DNA from: Liopterus haemorrhoidalis
Lineage: Eukaryota; Arthropoda; Insecta; Coleoptera; Dytiscidae
Direction of reading: 5' to 3'
NCBI GenBank assembly: GCA_963971575.1
Contig: OZ020611.1
Location: forward strand, 245,730,654-245,794,653
Length of the DNA stretch: 64,000 nt
The position numbers were made by a program, and so were the translations under genes. Below are positions 21,030 to 31,506 of the stretch, in pieces. Each line of letters begins with the position of its first letter. Position 1 is the stretch's first letter. The notes beneath the pieces are model-generated. The model was not told the DNA's origin. It saw only the letters and a list, made by a program, of their open reading frames with translations, and did no database searches.

Positions 21030-21187
21030 CATCATCTTCTTTTAATTGAGGAAAAAGGTGGGTAGTATTCTCCATATTTACGTCTCTCTTGGTTTATTGC
21101 ATGTATACCTTTTCGTTTTGGTTCCATTTTTAAATATAGTGATTCTGTTAGAAACAACTCATCCAAAGATGAATCAGAACTCGCCAT
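21030..21187 (-). pseudogene. Harbinger transposase N-terminus, truncated
   Basis: From ATG at 21187 (minus) it reads MASSDSSLDELFLTESLYL, then KMEPKRKGIHAINQERRKYG, then a frameshift near 'gaatactaccca'. It aligns with the J2 fragment without its two stops, so the original start is supported by both copies. The catalytic DDE domain is absent. Confidence 0.65.
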
Positions 21188-21670
21188 TTTCACTCATTTC
21201 AACATATAATTGAGCCAATATACGAAAGAGTAACTATACACTTTCAAAACTAGCGTTCACTCTATGCTAGGCCAATATAATTAAAGAATGTACGATAAAT
21301 AGGAAAAAATAAATAAAAACTTCAATATATAGGTTATGTCATCTGTCAGTGTCACATGCAATATAAGCGTTTAGCGTGTGCTCAACCAGTAACCCAGTAC
21401 GCTTGTTTTCGGTAGAGGAGAAGGTGGTATTATGGACCCCCTGTTTGTTTTTTTGTGATTAAAAATCGAAATATTCATTTAACAAATTTTTGGGTCGATA
21501 CATAGTTAAACTAACTTTTCAAGTATTGAAATAAATGTTTGAATTTTTTTTAAATTGTTTCAAATAGCCGTGAAATGTATTTTTCTAAAAAAAGCGAAAA
21601 CGTCAGCTGATCAAAAAGTGTTGGTAATATGGACCGCAAATTTAGGTTAGGTAAAATGAAGAAATTTGAC

Positions 21671-22154
21671 TATTATCTGTCTCATTTTGTAATACGAAAC
21701 TAACAGGGAAACTTAATTTTTTATGTTGTATATTTAAAATATCATCTTAGGGTGGTAATTCTGAAGTTACACCTTTCAAAATATTTGACAATGTCAATTA
21801 TGACATTAAATTATATGTCAACTTACTAACACAAATTGTATAAAACACAAATTGACAAGTATTTGAAATATATTTTATACAACCAGAACAGAAATTATGA
21901 ATAAGCGAAATAAGATGAAATAAATATTTGTATATAATTCAAAATATTAGACATGTCAATCACAAATTTGACATGTCAATTTGGTATCTGACATGTAGTT
22001 TTTGAGTGAATATAACCTCAGTATAATGAAACTTCACCAAAAATGTGAAAGCCAGATTTACAAGTTTACATGGTTTCAAAAAAGTCTATTTACACCACAA
22101 CAGTCACCAAAGTAACCAGATTTAGTTTCGTATTACAAATTGAGACAGATTATA
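21671..22154. mobile_element. MITE M copy inside element K
   Basis: Inverted ends around 'attatctgtctca-tttgtaatac'. The right portion ('acaccacaacagtcaccaaag') is nearly identical to the copy at 33243-33429. This copy is larger by about 300 bp, with repeated TGACATGTCAA motifs in the extra segment, likely another insertion. Target duplication not resolved. Confidence 0.55.
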
Positions 22155-22330
22155 CCAGTAAGTAAAAAATCTCAAATTTAATAAAAAAAAGTTACATAAA
22201 AAACTTCAAACAAGAACTAAAATGTAAACAATTATCTAATTATTATTAAAAAACAATAAATGATATGATTCGAAAAACAGAAAAAAAATTTTCACAAAAG
22301 TCACAGATATAATAATCGTGCTCCCACACT

Positions 22331-22894
22331 TCACACACACATTACCCACAACTCCCCTTTGCAGTCATCGGTGAATTTTTCTTCACAGAGAATACACGTT
22401 GCATCCTCCTTATTTGGGTATCGCTCACCCACAGGAAGTTCCAGAGGCGAATCTGGAAAATCTTTTTCAGGGGCTGGAGCATCGGTGTCAGATTCATCAT
22501 CCAATTGGAGTTGTCTTTCGACTGTCATTTTGCGCTTCGAAGCAATTCCAGACGTTGAGGGTTTATAGTTTTTGGTGGACCTCCCATACCCCTTTCCTTT
22601 GCCTATTCTGCCGCCCCTTACCCTCCTAGACATATTTTCTTGCTTGACCGTTAAAGCAGATAACATTGTTTTGTATGGAGATCCAGCTATCAGATTAGAA
22701 GAAGGTTTCTTTCCCCTGTTGGATTTTCTTTTTGACTTTGGGTATGGAAGGATATCTTTGGGTGAAACTTTGATGGCAGCACGAGGAACATCTGCGGAGG
22801 TAGAGTGTGGAGTCGATGTGAGCTGCACTGCTGCAAAATTAGATGGTAGGGTTGATGGAGGCAGCACAACTGAAGATATGAAGGTAGATTGCAC
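22331..22894 (-). pseudogene. Pogo/Tigger-type transposase, C-terminal part
   Basis: 188 codons. Visible landmarks in order: P-rich start; KVSPKDILPYPKSKRK; a segment with SPYKTMLSALTVKQ; basic KGKGYGRSTKNYK; acidic DDESDTDAPAPEKDF; and a final cysteine motif CILCEEKF...WVMCV. The I-PYPK-basic and S-P-K-L linker followed by an acidic stretch and Cys-rich tail is the layout of insect pogo/CENP-B-like transposases after the DDE domain. The CENP-B and DDE domains are missing and the Cys motif is cut short by a stop, so it is non-functional. Confidence 0.65.
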
Positions 22895-23572
22895 ATTTTC
22901 AGCAAGCTGGAATTAATGATCTTGTTGAAGTGAAGCAAGGTCTGCCGCAAGAAAATCCAAGTCAGGAAAAATATTTCGAATGCAAGGCCAGAAAGAGTAG
23001 ATAATCTAATATCTAATCAATAAATTATCTGATGGTCAAAATTCGAATTAGTTTCTAATTATTTTAGTTGATAGCACCTAGATATACGGGGTCTGTAAAA
23101 ACGGGGTTATATAAAGGGTCCATAATACAAGCACTTAAGTGGTCCATATTGCAAGCATAGCCAGCTTGGGAAAGAAATTATTTTTCGTCAAATTGGTTAA
23201 TGCAAAATGAAGAGTGAACTTGTAATATTGTAGTTGAAAACTTACATTTGGAAATTTCATAGTAATATGTGAACATTTTACAGCCTAAATATGTGAAAAA
23301 AATTAAAATGATTGACCCTTGCAAAAGTTTTATAGTTAGGAAAAAATTCAGAAGTCCACTGCACGATTGTCATTGGAGTACTGATCGCGAGCGCTCGCGT
23401 CTGTTGCTTTGTCTTGTAAAAGAGTTATTTTACACTATTTCCGCCAAAGTTCATCTTGTCACTTAAGAAAAACTGATGGGGTCCATAATACCAGCAGGGG
23501 TCCATAATACCACCTTCTCCTCTACTGATTGTCAGCGCTGATTTACCAGTTTTCTGTATGTTCGCGGCCTAA

Positions 23573-24147
23573 CTGTAGTAAAACCGGTAAATATTACAGA
23601 CAAATGACAAATTATATATTTTATATATAACCGTTGGAGTTTCTGAACTCCCTCCTGAACCGAGAGTTCTGTCTAACATTAGGTTGATGTGAAAATGTAG
23701 CTTGTATTGGTGGTATATGGTGTTGTGGTGTTGCAATGACTTGTGTGCGCCACCCAGGGAGACCGAGCGTGTTCCGGGGAGTGTTCTAAGCAGCTTATGC
23801 AGATGAGAATCGGAGCATACGACACTCCGCATGCACTGATTCAATTCAAATCACCCAACATGACTCGACACCTTCCACTCCAGTAACACCGAGACACCTT
23901 CACCTCTCACACCGAACAACAAGGATTACCTTATTGCACTTATTCAAATACATATTGCATCTCAAGTATTAAGCTCGGAGTACGTTAGCAAACCAATGCC
24001 ATATCGCAGCATTTCCCAAACTATGTTCCGCGGAACAAAGGTCGTTCATGAGACGTTGGTTGCCCAGGTGTAAAAAAATTATCGCCCTTATTAATTAAAT
24101 ATTATTTAATTAAGAATTTGATGTGTGATGTTTACTTTCATATCAAC
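23573..24147. other. Low-repeat interval; hAT-like end
   Basis: A GC-richer island at about 23640-23930. 'cagcatttcccaaactatgttccgcgg' at 24006 looks like a hAT end. The first 30 bp (23570-23600) recur inverted at 25222-25252 beside the J3 end. Confidence 0.35.
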
Positions 24148-25028
24148 AATAGGGGATACGCATAAAATTTATATTTCCTTAAAACTACATTTTTTTGATA
24201 TTTTAATGTTAGTTATGTCACCTAACACAACAAAAATCACATTTTAATTAATATTATAGCCAAATTTTTTAATTAAAATATTGTAAATTTGAAATAAGCC
24301 GACCACGCCGCGAAGGTTGCCGAGTAGATACGACTGAGACTGTAAGGGTTTGACGTCACAGATACAGACAAAACATAATGTTTACGTGTTTATATTGTAT
24401 TGTTTGAGAGTTTTGTATTTGTTTTTAAACAATTTTTCACGCATTTATTATTAAAATAATTTATAAAATATATGTACTCACATTAAAATGGTCTTCACAA
24501 ACATAAAGTTTACTTTTTTCTGAAATATGGGTTTTATTTCGCTTCATAGCTTTTCTGTTGTTTTTCGTCATCAGGTAATGATATAAATTATTTTTTTGGA
24601 TTTCTAATTGAACTATTTGTGCACATTGGTACTAAACAATATTTTCGACTATGTTTCGAAGTACTGGGGCCTGGATCTTCCATATTTTATATATTTTAAT
24701 ATAAAATTTAATTCGGTAAACATGTATAAATTGTTTTTATAGAATTAAACTTTATTTTAATTAAAATCACTCTAACTTTACATAACCTATAAAAGTTATA
24801 CAAACAAATATGTTCACAACAGACTATGTACGCTGGGTAGACTAGTAGTGTCATGTGTCAGTTAGGAGGGTATGACGTCACACGTCGTTTTCGCGCGCTA
24901 CATACATTTATGATTTTTTTAAACCTTCAAATTAAAAAAAAAAAATTAAAAACTGTTTTTTATGTTTATATGCAACAAGAGGAATATAATAAAAAAAATA
25001 AATAAAAAAATCATGCCTATCCCCTATT
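24148..25028 (-). mobile_element. THAP-encoding DNA transposon L1, deleted
   Basis: 881 bp with inverted ends AATAGGGGATA(C/G)GCAT. It encodes the first part of a THAP domain on the minus strand. A second copy in opposite orientation lies at 32232-33569. THAP-domain transposases occur in P, Kolobok and Phantom superfamilies; I cannot decide between them because the target duplication is unclear. TGACGTCA occurs at 24351-24358 and 24873-24880. Confidence 0.65.
24480..24683 (-). pseudogene. THAP domain fragment
   Basis: From ATG at 24683 (minus) it reads MEDPGPSTSKHSRKYCLVPM, then CTNSSIRNPKK, stop, FISLPDDEKQQK. The two cysteines (C-x4-C), the SS-R and the LP belong to the N-terminal half of the C2CH THAP zinc finger. 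The W/C/H half is damaged in this copy but present in L2. Confidence 0.65.
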
Positions 25029-25221
25029 AAGTTTTAAATATTTATCATGCAAAATAAATCTTGTGTAACGAATCGGATAATTGCTGGAATTTTTTAGAGA
25101 TTTTAAAGCAGGCATGTGCAACCTATGGCCCTATTATATTACCCCCCTAACCTATTTCTCGAACCGGAACGATATTTTTTATCATTTCACAAAACAGGAA
25201 CATCGTTCCGAAACATTTCGA

Positions 25222-25310
25222 ATCCTGTAATATTTACCGGTTTTACTACAGTTAGGCCGCGAACATACAGAAAGCTGGTAAATCAGCGCTGACAATCGGT
25301 ACCGAAAACA
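25222..25310. repeat. Harbinger J3 end plus inverted flank
   Basis: 'ttaggccgcgaacatacagaaagctgg' is the J terminal repeat. The preceding 30 bp are the inverse of the sequence just outside the right end of J1, so 23534-23600 and 25222-25290 form an inverted repeat of about 67 bp. J3 is cut off at about 25310. Confidence 0.65.
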
Positions 25311-25399
25311 AGGGTGTTTTTTAGAGGTATTGAACTTAAAAATGAAATAAAACACATAAAAATCGTCGGTAATGGCCATTGTAGTGGCTTTATTGGAAC

Positions 25400-26486
25400 G
25401 ATAATTTTATGTCGTTAGTGTTTAATATGATTTCGGGCATATGGGCGTCGCGGCTGGCTTGAATAAAGCGCGATCTGGAAGTCCATTTTTCGACCACTTT
25501 TTAGAGCACGCTGCTCCAAAAGTGGCTACCAGCTGGAGCCGTATATCGGCAATAATGCGGCGAATGTTGACTTCCAAGTCGTCCATAGACTCTGGTTCAT
25601 CGGCGTGGATTAGCGACTTCACATATCCCCACAGAAAATAATCCAAAGTTGTTAAATCACACGATCTTGGAGTAAAATTCACAGGAAATTGTGCGCTCAT
25701 CGAATGTTTCCTTCAATAAATCGATTGAGGCGCACGCTGTGTAGCATGTTGTGCCGTCTTGTTGAAACCACAGCTCTTCCACATTAATGCCATTCAATTG
25801 ACGAACGAAAAAGTCAGTAATCATGGCTCCATAGCGCTCTCCATTGACTGTAACGTTCTGGCCGGTATCATTTTGGAAGAAATAAGGACCAATGATTCCA
25901 CCAGCCCATAAAGTACACCAAACAATGACTTTTTGTCGCTGTAACGGCGTCTCAATAATGGCTTGTGGATTTATTTCACTCCAAATGCGGCAATTTTGCT
26001 TGTTGACGTAGCAATTCAATCAAAAATGACCGTAATCGCTGAATAAAATTTAGGTGGTGAAAATGAGGATCAAGAGCAATGTCGTTTTCGGCCCATTCAC
26101 CGAACGTACGACGCACACGATGGTAATGCGGCTTCAATTCTTGCACGGGCTGGATCTTGTAAACTCGTAAACCAAGATCTTTCCGCAAAATCTTTCATAA
26201 AGTGGATGAACACAGCTCCAGTTACTGTGCACGATGGTGAATCGACTTATTCGGGTCCACTTCAATATTACGCTCCACAGCAACAACAGCTTCTTCGGTG
26301 CTCTTGTACGATGTCTCTGCGGATGCGTATTATCAATTAAAGTATGCGTGGTGCGAAAACGATCCATGGTTATTCGAATTATTTGCTCGGATGGACGATT
26401 ATGTCGACCGTAAAATGGACGTAGCGCACGGTAAGTTGCGCGAACTGATCCACGATTTTCGAAATAAATTTGCACAATTTGCATTT
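25400..26486 (-). pseudogene. DD41D-type Tc1/mariner transposase, heavily broken
   Basis: Pieces in order on the minus strand: N-terminal helix-turn-helix (IVQIYFENRGSVRATYRALR) at 26484-26370; linker with KDLGLRVYKIQPVQELKPHY at about 26190; CYVNKQNCRIWSE and VIVWCTLWAGGIIGPYFF at 26019-25880; catalytic WFQQDGTTCYT at about 25760; and SCDLTTLDYFLWGYVKSL at about 25640. Allowing for a frameshift near 25680, the second and third aspartates are spaced as in the DD41D element at 46257-47565, to which it is clearly related. At least three frameshifts. I could not find terminal repeats. Confidence 0.75.
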
Positions 26487-26714
26487 ATTCATGGTGAAGT
26501 GGCAAACCAAACTGAGCACAAATCAGCTGTCAAAATGGCCGTCACTGTAAAGAGCGTTGCCAATGTATACAAAGCAAAAAGAAAAAAAATAACAAATTAT
26601 TTGTAAAAAATGCGTGGTAGTAATTTTTTATTCAAAAATAAAAATTTGGAAGTTAATTAAGGAATTAGATTTGATAACCCAGTCAAAAAAAAAAAAAACT
26701 TTTTCCGTTTAACC

Positions 26715-26900
26715 AGGTGCGCACCCATGGGATTGTTTACGGTCTTAAGACAGTAGCTCGTGGAAACCTCTAGTTGAGGTGCTGCAACCAGAAGTATAAT
26801 TAAGCTTTTTTTGGGAACGAAAATCATTATTAAGATGGATATTTATTTTTTATGTACATGCACGTTTACAAATAATATCATATAAAATATAAAAATAGAT
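26715..26900. repeat. Dispersed repeat P, copy 1
   Basis: Shares 'ctcgtggaaac-tctagttgaggt', 'atggatat' and 'cgtttacaaataa' landmarks with 63000-63190. Class unknown; the AT-rich end could be a retroelement 3' region. Confidence 0.5.
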
Positions 26901-27103
26901 TGAGGAACAAAAGCTTTTTGACATATTTTTGGCGAAAATCTAAATCTAAATCTAAAATAAAATAAAAAATAAAAATTCGTTAAAAGAGGTTTTATTTGAT
27001 ATACTATTAAAAAATTTTTAAAATATTTATTTTTTCATTAAATACATAGTAGTTTATATGTGGGTCAAAGAGTTGTACAAGCATGCCAAATTTCAACCTT
27101 CTA

Positions 27104-28390
27104 CCAGGTCTACAAGTATGAAATGCGGATTTTTTTTTTAAATAAAACACATTAAACTCAAAAGAACAGTAAAAGTTTATTTATTCAAAGTATGCTCCAT
27201 TAGAAGTTATACATTTTTCCCATCTTTCAGGCAATTTGTGAATACCTCGCCAGTAGAACTCTTCCCCTTTCCCCGCAAACCATTCATCTAGCCATTCTTT
27301 CACATTTTCATATGAACAAAAGTGCTGCTCGGCAAGTGCGTGACCCATCGATGCGAACAAGTGGTAATCTGAAGAGGCCAAGTCTGGTGAGTAAGCGGTA
27401 AGGGGTAGCACTTCCCACTTGAGTGCCTCCAATGTGTTGCAAACTGCTTTTTCCTTATGTGATGAAGCGTTATCGTGAAGAAAGATTACCTTCTGCTGTC
27501 CTCTTTCGTATTCTGGTCGTTTTATGAGCAGCGAATGGTTCAATTCGATCAGTTGTTGTTGGTAGCGTTGGGTATTAACTGTTTCACCAGGTTTTAACAA
27601 TTCATAATAGACCACACCCTTTTGGTCCCACCAAGTACAGAGCATTGTCTTTTTTCCAAAGCGATTCGGTCTTGCAGTTGATGTGGATGGTGAGCCTGGA
27701 TGTTCACCCATGATTTTTTGCGTTTGGGATTTTCAAAATAAATCTATTTTTCATCGCCAGTAATGATACGATGCAAAAAAGAATTTCCTTTGTATCGTGC
27801 AAGCAAAATTTCACAAGTGTTTTTGCGTTTTTCCATCTGCCTCTCATTCAATGCATGTGGAACCCATCTGCCTACTTTCTGGATCTTACCCATCTCTCGC
27901 AGGCGATTGGAAACAGCTTGTTGACTAACGCCTAACTGCTCTGCTAGTTGTTTTTGTGATTGACTATCGTCTTCCTGTAGCAATGTTTCCAATTTTGTAT
28001 CTTCATATTTTTTTTGAGGTTTTCCATTTTCTTTGTCTGTAAGATCAAAGTCACCACTTTTGAAACGCCGAAACCATCGTTCACACGTATCTTGCGATGG
28101 AGCATATTCACCATAAGCTTCTCGAAGCAGTCGGTATGATTCAGCAGCAGTTTTTTTCAAATGAAAACAAAACAGTAGTACTGTCCGGGAATGCTCTTAG
28201 TTGGCACAAAATTTGACATTTTTAACACAGTAAAACAAAACTATATGATCACTTTTCAAATTATAACCTATACGCATTTGACACTTAATGATAACTTAAC
28301 AAAACGCCATATGTGTTGAAACTTTGAACTATACACTCTGTTTGCGCGGCAAGTTTGAAAAAAATCCGCATTTCATACTTGTAGACCTGG
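27104..28390 (-). mobile_element. Full-length mariner element (DD34D)
   Basis: 1287 bp, the usual mariner length. Inverted ends start CCAGGTCTACAAGTATGAAA, with TA on both sides (27102-27103 and 28391-28392). The host is a family C copy, whose sequence resumes correctly on both sides. The transposase inside is broken at three points (see the pseudogene entry). Confidence 0.9.
27181..28219 (-). pseudogene. Mariner transposase with three lesions
   Basis: N-terminus MSNFVPTK then, after a frameshift near 28191, EHSRTVLLFCFHLKKTAAES; helix-turn-helix with CERWFRRFKSGDFDLTDKE; WVPHALNERQ motif; first catalytic Asp in ITGDEK. The next codon, normally Trp, is TAG (27741-27743). After a one-base loss near 27711 the frame continues with GSPSTSTARPN, MLCTWWDQKG, second Asp in FLHDNASSH and third in YSPDLASSDYHLF. 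There are 34 residues between the last two, so DD34D. The C-terminus ERWEKCITSNGAYFE is complete. The catalytic triad is intact but the reading frame is not. Confidence 0.9.
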
Positions 28391-28492
28391 TATATTTAAC
28401 CGTTTGGCCATAATTTCTTCTGTCAGACAGACAGACATGTGAGTGACGTTATGAGGGTTTTTTGGTGGTCATACCTACAAAACCATAAAAAA

Positions 28493-29335
28493 CACAAAAA
28501 TCGACAATACTTGCTTAATCGAAAAATATTTATAATGAACTTTAAATTGAGCTATGGTTGCAAAATGCAGAATCAATATTGTCATTATACCTTTACGTTT
28601 CTTTGCGGAAAATATATTTTCATTCACACGGAAGAAGTTTGTTGTGCCGTGGATAAGAAAAGGTTGCGAAGCACTGGTGTAGAAGAAGAAACACATGAAA
28701 CAGTATTACATTTATTAATTTTATTGTAGTATAGACCATTAATCAAAAGCCATGGCGCCTGGAGCACGAAAAAATAGCAATAAACATCTATAAACAGTAC
28801 TGAACATAACATTATTGTGACTTGTTACAATCTGTTGATAAATCGTTATTAATGTGTTGTGTGTGTCTGCGAGGAGACGTTCTGCCAGTAAATACATCGT
28901 CACATACAGACAGACAGACAGACGGACATGGAGCGGCCAGCGCCGTAAAGTGATCTGGCAGAGTCGTTGAAAATGGCGATGGGCGATGAAACTGTGCAAG
29001 GTCGCATGGCTGTGTTTATATAATGGACATTATGAGCAATTATGTTTTGATAAAACGATGAACTTTGCCGTACATGGCTCGTTAACTGATTTATAATATA
29101 ATTGCCTCATCATTTCACTGTCATCTGTTATTTTAGGTTCAATGTCATTTAGGGCTTCGCCCGTTATTGTTTTCATTGAGATTCTATTTGATCTTCAATT
29201 TTGATGTTTATTTTTGACAGATATTTTAATTATTTATAATTTTATTTAATTCTTTCAATAATTGTACTGATCAGTGGTGTAACCAGGTCTTCGAACCGTA
29301 ATTTTTTTCGTTTCGGTTTTTGTTCCGGTTCAATT
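28493..29335. other. Low-repeat interval
   Basis: No gene recognised. A short CAGA run lies at about 28910-28925. A GC-richer segment covers 28735-29000. 'cagtggtgtaaccagg' at about 29275 resembles a transposon end. Open frames here lack any domain. Confidence 0.3.
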
Positions 29336-29912
29336 AAAAAATCAGCTGTGGCCACCACAGGACCGATCGCCATCATAAAGTTCTTGTATAAAATACATTC
29401 TAGCAGTAGAGTAGAAATAACTAGGCCTAATATTTTCTAACAGAGATATTATTTATTCCCATGACCATGGGAACGTTACATATGTATAAGTATGAAAAAA
29501 TTGAGACTTAAAAAAATTTTAAAACATTTTACAAAAAAATTTCGAAATGATTAGTTTTATCAAGAAACGTCTCAAATAAAGGTTATTAATTATTGCACTT
29601 ATAGCAACTATTGTTAAATAATTTTTTTCGAAATATTTTTCTGTTAAATATTCTCAAAAATCTTAAAATCTACACGAGTAAACTCCCATTTCTAGTCAAC
29701 CGATTTTAACCAAAAGTTGATCAACTCGTGCCATTGATGTCAAAAACTTAAATATGCAGTTTCATAAAAATCCTTTTAGCCGAATTTGCTCTGCACGTGT
29801 ACACAGACAGACAGACGGACGAATGGACGGACAGACAGACCGACAGACATCATGCTAAAAATAGTCAAAACGTTATATAGGGACCTCAATTCGTGGAGAT
29901 TCATCAATTCGT
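29336..29912 (-). mobile_element. Family A element, 5'-truncated
   Basis: The 3' hairpin is at 29343-29361 and the microsatellite at about 29805-29850. It breaks off at 'cgtggagattcatc', short of the 5' end. It is followed by a family C 3' end and then an A copy in the opposite orientation. Confidence 0.75.
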
Positions 29913-29934
29913 GGACATCCAGCATTCTGTTGAC

Positions 29935-30000
29935 TTCTTACACTTACTAAATACCTACAAAACCCTGAAATGTGTGAAAATTCATATAATATAATTTCTC
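29935..30000 (+). mobile_element. Solitary family C 3' end
   Basis: Contains 'acttactaaatacctacaaaaccctgaaatgtgtgaaaattca', the C 3' motif, without the rest of the element. Similar solitary ends are at 31528-31598 and 49968-50037. Confidence 0.6.
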
Positions 30001-30013
30001 TTCATATAATTTA

Positions 30014-30697
30014 TTTACCGACCGCCAACATATATAAGGGAGGTATTGTGATCATACCAATTTTGACTTTTCGAGATTTCGATGGATCTCCACGAACTGA
30101 GGTCCCTACATAAAGTTTTGACTATTTTTAGCATGATGTCTGTCGGTCTGTCTGTCCGTCCGTCTGTCCGCTGTCTGTCTGCCTGTCCGTCCGTCTGTCC
30201 GCTGTCTGTCTGTTCGTCTGTCTGTCCGTCTGTCCGTCCGTGCGTCCGTCCGTCGTCTGTCTGTCTGTGTACATGTGCAGAGCAAATTCAGCTAAAAGGA
30301 TTTTTATGAAACTGCATATTTAAGCTTTTGACATCAATGGCACGAATTGATCAACTTTTGGTAAAAATCGGTTGACTAGAAATGGGAGTTTACTCGTGTC
30401 GATTTTAAGATTTTTGCGAATATTTAGCAACAGAAAAATATTTCGAAAAAATTTATTTAACAATAGTTGCTATATATGCAATAACTAATAACTTTTATTT
30501 GAGACGTTTTTTTATTAAACGAAAATTTTTTGTAAAATTTCCATTTGTAACGTTTCCACGGTCATGATAAATAATATCTCTGTTAGAAAATATTAGGCCA
30601 AATTATTTCTACTCTGCTGCTAGAATGTATTTTATATAAGTACTTTACGATGGCGGTCGGTCCTGTGGTGGCTACAGCTGATTTTTTTTTTTTTTTT
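30014..30697 (+). mobile_element. Family A element, complete reference copy
   Basis: About 684 bp with both ends. 5': TTTACCGACCGCCAACATAT, then TATAAGGGAGG, and (GTCT/GTCC)n at 30138-30268. Next come GTGTACATGTGCAGAGC, then AAAAATCGGTTGACTAG, then 'cgttt..attaaacg', then 'aacgtttccacggtcatg'. 3': GATGGCGGTCGGT, the hairpin region CTGTGGTGGCTACAG (one mismatch) and CTGATTTTTTTT. The 5' and 3' inverted motif ACCGACCGCCA is separated from the 3' terminus by the hairpin, the Helentron-associated arrangement. No coding capacity. Confidence 0.85.
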
Positions 30698-30951
30698 GTA
30701 ATTAGCCTTAAATTTATTTCTTATTAATCTAATACTATAAAATAATATTTAAATAAGACTTAGATATGAAGCAAATGCAGAGAAAAATCTCCAGGATTTT
30801 TTAATTTATATTTTCTGATGACGTATTTCTCGCAAATTATTTAAATTTAGTTTAAATAAATTAAATGGAAGCTCTTAGTACACAAATATCGAATAAAAAT
30901 GATTATCAAAAATCTGTTGATTTTGATGTGATTATAGAAATTTTCGTCTAA

Positions 30952-31506
30952 AGTTAGTTTTACACAGTTGAATTAATTGATCAACAAATTGATCAAGTTT
31001 TTTGTCCATTAATTGAAAAATTTATTGGTAACCTTGGGAACAAAAACGTCACTTTACACACATCAATTTATTTATCAATTTTTTTGAAAATTTTTACATT
31101 ACCAACTGTAAAACATGTTGACATATTTATCAAAATGAAAATATTGAAAAAATCTTCACAAAATTACGAGCTGTGAACAAAAACAAAAGAAATAACCTAG
31201 ATGATGATAAATTAGAACGTTTGAGGTTATGTTAGATTTGAAACCGAAACACAAATAATATGTTTCGAGGTTATGCTACAACTAAACAGTTGGCAATATC
31301 TTAACAGATAAAAATATACCTAGAATTCCCTAAAAAAATTGATGAAAAATAGAACTTGTTCTATTTTCAAAATAAATTGATCAAATTTGTTGTCAATTAA
31401 TTGATCAATTAATTGACGAAATTTTTACGCTTTACACACATCAATTAATTGAATGTCAACTTTTTCAATTAATTGATCAATTAATTGAATCGTGTAAAAC
31501 CCACTT
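30952..31506 (+). mobile_element. Repeat H, MITE-like element, complete copy
   Basis: About 555 bp with inverted ends of the form AAAGT-GTTTTACAC--TT-AATTAATTGATCAA. The interior matches 2990-3500 in reverse. The left and right ends are full of TTGATCAA palindromes. TA is likely the target duplication but the boundary is not clean. Non-coding. Confidence 0.65.

Larger units (their letters stand above)
21415..23522 (-). mobile_element. Pogo-like element K inside J1
   Basis: 2108 bp with perfect inverted ends starting GAGGAGAAGGTGGTATTATG and TA on both sides (21413-21414 and 23523-23524). J2 and J3 show the uninterrupted target 'cagtaccgaaaacaag', confirming the duplication. It encodes only a C-terminal transposase segment. 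At 21671-22154 it contains a copy of MITE M. Confidence 0.85.
20822..23569 (-). mobile_element. Non-autonomous PIF/Harbinger element J1, with nested pogo
   Basis: Ends GGCCGCGAACATACAGAAA in inverted orientation, with TAA on both sides (20819-20821 and 23570-23572), the TWA duplication of Harbinger. Without the nested 2108-bp element K it is about 640 bp. It keeps a transposase N-terminus on the minus strand and has lost the rest. A third end of the family is at 25254-25310. Confidence 0.75.
26985..28492 (-). mobile_element. Family C element C5, split by a mariner
   Basis: Read on the minus strand from 28492 (AGGGTTTT-type 5' end, 'ggtatgaccacc'), through a short CAGA tract at 28426-28436 and 'ccaaacgg'. 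It is interrupted by the mariner at 27104-28390 and continues with 'ggcatgcttgtacaactctttgaccc'. The 3' half is missing or diverged. Confidence 0.7.

Noticed and set aside
20452..21045. 197-codon plus-strand frame
   Set aside because: Crosses from flanking DNA into the Harbinger element J1 and reads antisense to its transposase fragment; no recognisable domain.
24148..25028. Assigning element L firmly to the P superfamily
   Set aside because: THAP domains also occur in Kolobok and Phantom transposases, and the target duplication could not be read.
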